Part shown: piece by piece, positions 59,334 to 64,000 of the stretch
Layout of the letters: each line of letters starts with the position of its first letter
Numbering within the stretch: the first letter of the stretch is position 1
NCBI GenBank assembly: GCA_947039005.1
Contig: CAMQXY010000001.1
Location: 1 to 64,000, forward strand
Origin: an uncultured Photobacterium sp.
GTDB taxonomy: Bacteria > Pseudomonadota > Gammaproteobacteria > Enterobacterales > Vibrionaceae
DNA length: 64,000 bases
Direction: 5' to 3'
The notes under the pieces: generated by a model
Databases searched by the model: none
Told to the model about the DNA's origin: nothing
The model's input: only the letters and a program-made list of their open reading frames with translations
Position numbers and translations under genes: made by a program

Positions 59334-59357
59334 CGCCAATTTACATATCTCAGTTAT

Positions 59358-59390
59358 AAAAAAAGCCTTCAAAAAATGAAGGCTTTTTTC
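59358..59390. terminator. Terminator between cyaY and cyaA
   Basis: Stem AAAAAGCCTTC / GAAGGCTTTTT with a 7-nt loop (AAAAAAT), flanked by A and T runs on both sides. It can serve cyaY (plus) and the convergent cyaA (minus). Confidence 0.9.
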
Positions 59391-59413
59391 TGAGTCTGTC
59401 CCTGTCAATAATA

Positions 59414-61972
59414 TTAATTGAGGCGAATACTATTATTTATCGCTTCAGCACTATCATGACGGCGGGTGACTTGACCACTTTTAAACGGCAATACTTGTAA
59501 ATCGCCTTTATCATTATGAACAATATTATAAAATTGTGGCAAATTAAAATTGATAAAATTAGCACTATAACTAAAGCGATCTTGAGAAGAAGTATAAAAA
59601 CGGTTCACACCATGAACCATCTCATCTTTATTGCCATTGCACTGGCGATACACTTCCATTTGATTGGTTTCATCTAAAATATAGATATTGAAACCTTGAT
59701 CACAATCTTCAAAAAAGAATTGAATCAAACCCTCACTGGCATAAGCATCAACAATCTCAGGCGGATGAGGTTCATCAGTTTTACCCATCACCACTTTTGG
59801 CATCCCGCTGACTTTATTCGATGAAATGCAGCTATAGAAATCAACTGAATTTTCAAGTCGCTGTACTGAAACACCACGGCGTTCAAAGAATAAACCATAG
59901 GTTTCATCAGCAATATGCACTGCTTTAAAACGACGGCGCTTTTCTTGTTCGACTGGTTTTAAGCGCATTTCAATACACTCAGCCACCAATTGATAGACCA
60001 CGTTACGAATTAAACCACGCATATGTTTGCTATAACAAAACACATCAATCGCTTCGGGTGGGATAGCATCGTGATGCATTTTACCGAGCATGGTTTTCAG
60101 CGCATCAAGCATGGCATAATTGCCACTAAAATTTAACGTTCGTACTTCGTTCCACGAATTACGATAAACCAAATCGACACTGCCAACTAAGCATTTCTGC
60201 TCGGGTCCATAACTGAAAATATCAGTGGTTTTAAAATCAAATTTAACCGAGCGATTTTTTAGCTCTGTGGTTGGATCGTTTTCTAAATTAACAAACAACC
60301 CTAATTGACGAATTTCACACGGACTCGATAACGCTTGTAAGCCTGGATGTGGACGTCGAATTGGAAAAGTATTACGAATATCACTCACCAATTGATACAG
60401 CTTGTCTAAATCCATATCAGCATGACGAGCCACAGTGTGTAAATGGGTCGATTCAGTCAACAAGCCATTGAAATAGCTCCACGCGACTAATTTTGATAAG
60501 TAACGGTTATGCTCTAACGGCGGCTGACCTAAAATGTATTTTGCTTCAATAGGTTGTTTATACAAATACCAACCAGCAGTATTGGTTCGCCCTTCAGGTA
60601 CTTGAATAAAACTTAAATCAGGTTCGTGTAAATCCGGTGATATTTGCGGATTTAATAGCGTCACCTTACCGGGAAGCACCTCAAACGCAGCATATAACTT
60701 ACGCGCCAGAATACTGATATCTTCAGGGCTAATAGCCGAGGTAATATCATTACGACGAGCAAAACGAATTAAATTTCGGTAACTCAGCATTAACGCATCA
60801 AGCAACTCATTATGGGCTTGCTTCACTTGAGCGACTTTCCAATTACGGCGATTATCTAGCTCAGCCACAACCTCGGTCGACCACTGCCATCGCTCAGTTA
60901 ACTGTTGCAACGCTTGTCGACGCCACACTACTGAGCCCGATGCTGGCTTGCGGGTTAATTTTTCGTGGGTTTTTAAATAAAAACAGCGACGTACCAAATC
61001 TAAACGACGGTGATCATTAATACGTTCTAAATAGCGAGTCACTTTTTCAAGCATTAAATAATAAGCATCCATGCAATATTCACTGCGATCTTCAGCAAAG
61101 AAACGGCGCTTACCATCAAGGCTTAATAATTGAGTATGTGGGTATTCCCATGAATAGGCTTCAAGCAAAATGGCTTTTAAAACCGATTTATACGGAGAAT
61201 CAATACTTTTGTATAACTGCCATAAACTGGAGCCAAAATATTCTTCGGCAGGAATACGCATCAAGCCACCAAAATCAATCCATTGGTCGCGTTGAATATA
61301 ACCTTTAGCAACCAAATCATCGATATATTGGTCATAGCACTCTTCCATTTCTGGTGGCACCATAAACCATAATAAAGGCAATCCAGCTAAACACACCGCG
61401 GAACGATAGAACTCATCTAACAGCAATAAATGCTGACTTGAGCCACAGTTTTCACCGGTCATGGCTTCAGAAAAATTTTCACGGAAACGGTTTTCGTCGA
61501 TTAAAAAGAAGTTAGCTTCAACCCCTTGTTCCATCGCCCATTGAGAAACCAAGCTACATTTACGATCTAATGCTTCGCGGCAATGGTTATTTAATGTGGT
61601 TGGAATGCAGACCCAAATATCGAGATCACTGGTGAGACTTTGTCCCATAGAAGAAGTGCTACCCATGGCGTAAAGACCAGTAATAGGGCAGTCAGTGTCA
61701 GCAACCAAGAGCGGAGTGATTGGCATTGCCGCAGTACGTGAGCAATTATTAATAAATTGCTGTTGTACATCTGTGACGACAAAATGCGCAATTCCCTGAG
61801 GAACCTGTTGATCAAGGAACCCCGGCAACGCTGGGTGGTTATAATGTAATAAGACAGGCAACAGATCAAAAACCTGTACCGACGGCTCATTCATTGCTAA
61901 GCGTGCTCGTTCAATACGAAGCTCAGTCAATGTGTCCAGTCTACCTTTTAGCGTCTTGATATAATTTTGCAA
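59414..61972 (-). CDS. cyaA: CyaA, class I adenylate cyclase
   Basis: Makes cAMP from ATP; output is controlled by the phosphotransferase protein IIA-Glc. The 852-residue product has the N-terminal nucleotidyl-transferase catalytic half (GSTSSMGQSLTSDLDIWVC near residues 107-125) and a C-terminal regulatory half, length equal to the E. coli enzyme. Convergent with cyaY and divergent from hemC, the common arrangement. Spot 42, also in this window, is a target of cAMP-CRP repression. Confidence 0.97.
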   Translation of the reverse strand: MQNYIKTLKGRLDTLTELRIERARLAMNEPSVQVFDLLPVLLHYNHPALPGFLDQQVPQGIAHFVVTDVQQQFINNCSRTAAMPITPLLVADTDCPITGLYAMGSTSSMGQSLTSDLDIWVCIPTTLNNHCREALDRKCSLVSQWAMEQGVEANFFLIDENRFRENFSEAMTGENCGSSQHLLLLDEFYRSAVCLAGLPLLWFMVPPEMEECYDQYIDDLVAKGYIQRDQWIDFGGLMRIPAEEYFGSSLWQLYKSIDSPYKSVLKAILLEAYSWEYPHTQLLSLDGKRRFFAEDRSEYCMDAYYLMLEKVTRYLERINDHRRLDLVRRCFYLKTHEKLTRKPASGSVVWRRQALQQLTERWQWSTEVVAELDNRRNWKVAQVKQAHNELLDALMLSYRNLIRFARRNDITSAISPEDISILARKLYAAFEVLPGKVTLLNPQISPDLHEPDLSFIQVPEGRTNTAGWYLYKQPIEAKYILGQPPLEHNRYLSKLVAWSYFNGLLTESTHLHTVARHADMDLDKLYQLVSDIRNTFPIRRPHPGLQALSSPCEIRQLGLFVNLENDPTTELKNRSVKFDFKTTDIFSYGPEQKCLVGSVDLVYRNSWNEVRTLNFSGNYAMLDALKTMLGKMHHDAIPPEAIDVFCYSKHMRGLIRNVVYQLVAECIEMRLKPVEQEKRRRFKAVHIADETYGLFFERRGVSVQRLENSVDFYSCISSNKVSGMPKVVMGKTDEPHPPEIVDAYASEGLIQFFFEDCDQGFNIYILDETNQMEVYRQCNGNKDEMVHGVNRFYTSSQDRFSYSANFINFNLPQFYNIVHNDKGDLQVLPFKSGQVTRRHDSAEAINNSIRLN

Positions 61973-62365
61973 ATTACTCTTCCAAGAGCTAGCAGTGTTA
62001 GTGCGGCCCGCAGTTTGACATTAATAGCGTAAATTTTATTCAAAATGAGAAAAAAACGTGATCAATGTATCATTTTTAATACCTACGGTAAAGATAATGC
62101 CAAGCTTGCCCAGTAACAACTGTCCATGATTCATCCGTGATTGTCAGACTCTAAATCGTATCAATAACTAACAACAGACAGTAGCCCTGCAACTAGGTAT
62201 CAAACAACGACTTATTGCGATAAATATCACATTTTATATTGCTGTGGGCTACACAATAACGCTTGGAATCAGGAACCGCAATACACGAATTATCATCCAT
62301 GCTTAGGTAGTGGTACGATACTCAGCAGAAATAATAATAACCTTGGTTAACGGACCCTCTTTACT
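61973..62365. other. cyaA-hemC divergent promoter region
   Basis: About 390 bp holding the promoters of cyaA (minus) and hemC-hemD (plus). Apart from the CRP-like site at 62216-62231 I see no RNA gene, terminator or short gene. Confidence 0.45.
62216..62231. promoter_or_regulatory. Candidate CRP site between cyaA and hemC
   Basis: TGCGATAAATATCACA matches TGTGA-N6-TCACA with one mismatch (TGCGA). It lies about 245 bp before cyaA and 135 bp before hemC. In E. coli CRP represses cyaA, so feedback control is plausible. No experimental proof can come from the sequence. Confidence 0.5.
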
Positions 62366-63301
62366 ATGATGACAACCCAACCGATTCGCATTGCTACCCG
62401 CAAAAGCCCATTAGCTATGTGGCAAGCAGAATTCGTCAAAGCTGAACTCGAACAGGCTCACCCAGGTCTTGTTGTTGAACTGCTACCTATGGTAACAAAA
62501 GGCGACATTATTTTAGACACCCCTTTAGCCAAAGTGGGCGGCAAAGGTCTCTTTGTCAAAGAACTTGAAGTAGCCATGCTTGAAGGTCGTGCCGATATTG
62601 CCGTGCATTCAATGAAAGATGTACCGGTTGAGTTTCCTGAAGGGCTAGGCTTAGTGACTATCTGCGAACGTGAAGATCCACGTGATGCTTTTGTGTCTAA
62701 TCACTACAACTCAATTGATGAATTGCCACAAGGGGCGATTGTGGGGACATCAAGTTTACGTCGCCAGTGCCAAATACGCGCTCAACGTCCTGATCTGATC
62801 GTTAATGACCTCCGTGGCAATGTAAACACCCGCCTGCGTAAACTTGATGAAGGTCAATATGACGCTATTATTTTAGCTTGTGCCGGTTTAAAACGTCTGA
62901 AAATGCATGCTCGTATTCGCAGTGAAATGACACCAGAAATCAGCTTACCTGCTGTCGGTCAAGGTGCTGTCGGCATTGAGTGTCGATTAGATGATCAACG
63001 AGTACGTCAATTACTAGCCCCTCTTAATCACCAACCAACAGCGACCCGTGTACTGTGTGAACGTGCAATGAATAACCGTCTTCAAGGTGGTTGCCAAGTA
63101 CCGATTGGCAGCTATGCAGAACTACAAGGTGATACAATTTGGTTACGGGCTTTAGTCGGAGAACCCGACGGTAGCATTATTGTTCGCGCTGAAATCAGCG
63201 GTCCGATTGCTGATGCTGAACAATTAGGTGAAACCTTAGCGGAAGAGTTATTAGCCAAAGGTGCTAAAGACATCCTTGATCGTTTATACGGTAACGCCTA
63301 A
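62366..63301 (+). CDS. hemC: HemC, porphobilinogen deaminase (hydroxymethylbilane synthase)
   Basis: Joins four porphobilinogens into hydroxymethylbilane on a dipyrromethane cofactor. The 311-residue product has the cofactor cysteine C243 in [21 protein letters not shown] and [13 protein letters not shown]. Two ATG codons in a row make the start uncertain by one residue. The stop overlaps the hemD start (TAATG), so hemC-hemD are coupled. The window also holds hemN from the same heme pathway, unlinked. Confidence 0.97.
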   Translation: MMTTQPIRIATRKSPLAMWQAEFVKAELEQAHPGLVVELLPMVTKGDIILDTPLAKVGGKGLFVKELEVAMLEGRADIAVHSMKDVPVEFPEGLGLVTICEREDPRDAFVSNHYNSIDELPQGAIVGTSSLRRQCQIRAQRPDLIVNDLRGNVNTRLRKLDEGQYDAIILACAGLKRLKMHARIRSEMTPEISLPAVGQGAVGIECRLDDQRVRQLLAPLNHQPTATRVLCERAMNNRLQGGCQVPIGSYAELQGDTIWLRALVGEPDGSIIVRAEISGPIADAEQLGETLAEELLAKGAKDILDRLYGNA

Positions 63302-64000
63302 TGACAGTGCTGATCACCCGTCCGGCACCAGAATGCGATCAATTGGTCGCACAACTTAACCAAGTGGCGATCAGCGCAATTGCTCAGCCTTTACTTGAGG
63401 TGCAGCAAGGGAAACATATAAATAGATTAATAGAACAAATTCAACAACTGCGATCGGGTGACTACATCATTGCAGTTAGCTATCATGCGGTACGTTTTGC
63501 AGCTGATTACTTGATTTCACAAGGTGCAGAATGGCCAAAAAACATGCATTATATAGCCGTTGGCGACAAGACAGCTGCTGCTTTAGCGCAAGCCTGTCAG
63601 CAACCAGTGAACTCACCCACAGGTAGTCATGATAGTGAAGCACTATTAGCCTTACCTGAGCTTGCTAATATTCGCCAACGTAGAGTATTAATCTTACGAG
63701 GTAATGGGGGACGCGAATTAATCTATCAAGCATTAACCGCTCGCCACGCTCAAGTCAGTTATTGTGAGACTTATCAACGCTGCTGGCTTGCTCTCGATGC
63801 AACACAATTAGTCCAACAATGGCAACAACAGCAAATACAGGCTCTAGTTGTCACAAGTAGTGAACAGTTAATATACTTAACGGGATTGATCCCAATTGAG
63901 GATTTGACTTGGCTTTATAATTGCCATCTTTTCGTACCAAGTCAACGAATCGCAGATCAAGCTTTAACGCTTGGCTACAGACATATTTCTACCGTGGGAA
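63301..64000 (+). CDS. hemD: HemD, uroporphyrinogen-III synthase (cut by window edge)
   Basis: Closes and inverts ring D of hydroxymethylbilane. The first 233 codons are visible, starting [19 protein letters not shown]. Family features: VLITRP at the N terminus, IAVGDKTAAAL, LILRGNGGRELI and a region around ALVVTSSEQL. The stop lies past 64000. Sequence divergence is normal for this family; the context after hemC makes the call safe. Confidence 0.93.
   Translation, partial: MTVLITRPAPECDQLVAQLNQVAISAIAQPLLEVQQGKHINRLIEQIQQLRSGDYIIAVSYHAVRFAADYLISQGAEWPKNMHYIAVGDKTAAALAQACQQPVNSPTGSHDSEALLALPELANIRQRRVLILRGNGGRELIYQALTARHAQVSYCETYQRCWLALDATQLVQQWQQQQIQALVVTSSEQLIYLTGLIPIEDLTWLYNCHLFVPSQRIADQALTLGYRHISTVG

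Noticed and set aside
1..64000. tRNA, rRNA, CRISPR arrays, insertion sequences, prophage
   Set aside because: I looked along both strands for tRNA clover-leaf ends, spacer-repeat patterns and transposase motifs and saw none; a short or degenerate copy could still escape reading by eye.

Overview
This 64 kb window is chromosomal DNA from a member of the Vibrionaceae, most likely Photobacterium or a close relative. The assignment rests on protein-level resemblance of housekeeping genes (fabR, trmA, pckA, glnA, typA, polA, cyaA), the Vibrio-type type II secretion operon lying divergent from hslR-hslO-pckA, the gene order around polA, and small RNAs of enteric/vibrio type. It appears to be ordinary core chromosome: I see no insertion sequence, prophage, CRISPR array, rRNA or tRNA.

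Layout. (1) 1-5.6 kb: a 3'-truncated btuB behind a cobalamin riboswitch, divergent from trmA; then yijD-fabR and nudE-cysQ, all on the minus strand. (2) 5.7-17.0 kb: a complete 12-gene type II secretion operon, gspC-D-E-F-G-H-I-J-K-L-M-N, on the minus strand and tightly overlapped. (3) 17.3-26 kb: hslR, hslO and pckA; an AsmA-like protein whose 3' end overlaps yiiD head-on; yihY-dtd-yiiD; and a DUF2959 lipoprotein. (4) 26-34.5 kb: typA, then the nitrogen block glnA - DUF4124 gene - glnL - glnG, with a sigma-54 promoter and NtrC sites, then add. (5) 34.6-47.7 kb: hemN, DUF2489-yihI-methyltransferase, a CsrB/CsrC-type RNA, cytochrome c4, engB, a candidate sRNA plus Spot 42 (spf), polA, ryhB with a Fur box, yhhQ preceded by a possible 28-residue membrane peptide, a DUF3630-like gene and recQ. 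(6) 48.2-64 kb: ggt, uvrD with a LexA-like box, a bufferin-type RiPP operon (bufA-bufB-bufC-doxX), yigB-xerC-dapF-lysA-lptM, cyaY, cyaA, hemC and the start of hemD.

Two items stand out. First, a compact metallophore/RiPP operon (52504-54873) encodes a DUF2282 precursor with four cysteines, a DUF692/MNIO oxidase, a DUF2063 partner and a DoxX membrane protein; it is inserted in the opposite orientation between uvrD and yigB, which are neighbours in E. coli. Second, four regulatory RNAs sit within about 6.5 kb on the same (minus) strand: a CsrB/C-type RNA with about two dozen GGA motifs, a candidate sRNA immediately downstream of spf, Spot 42 itself, and RyhB. Together these touch carbon, iron and global post-transcriptional control. 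None of the larger RNAs has a protein-coding counterpart, so all would be missed by ORF-based annotation.

All assignments were made by reading sequence and remembered family features; no database search was run.
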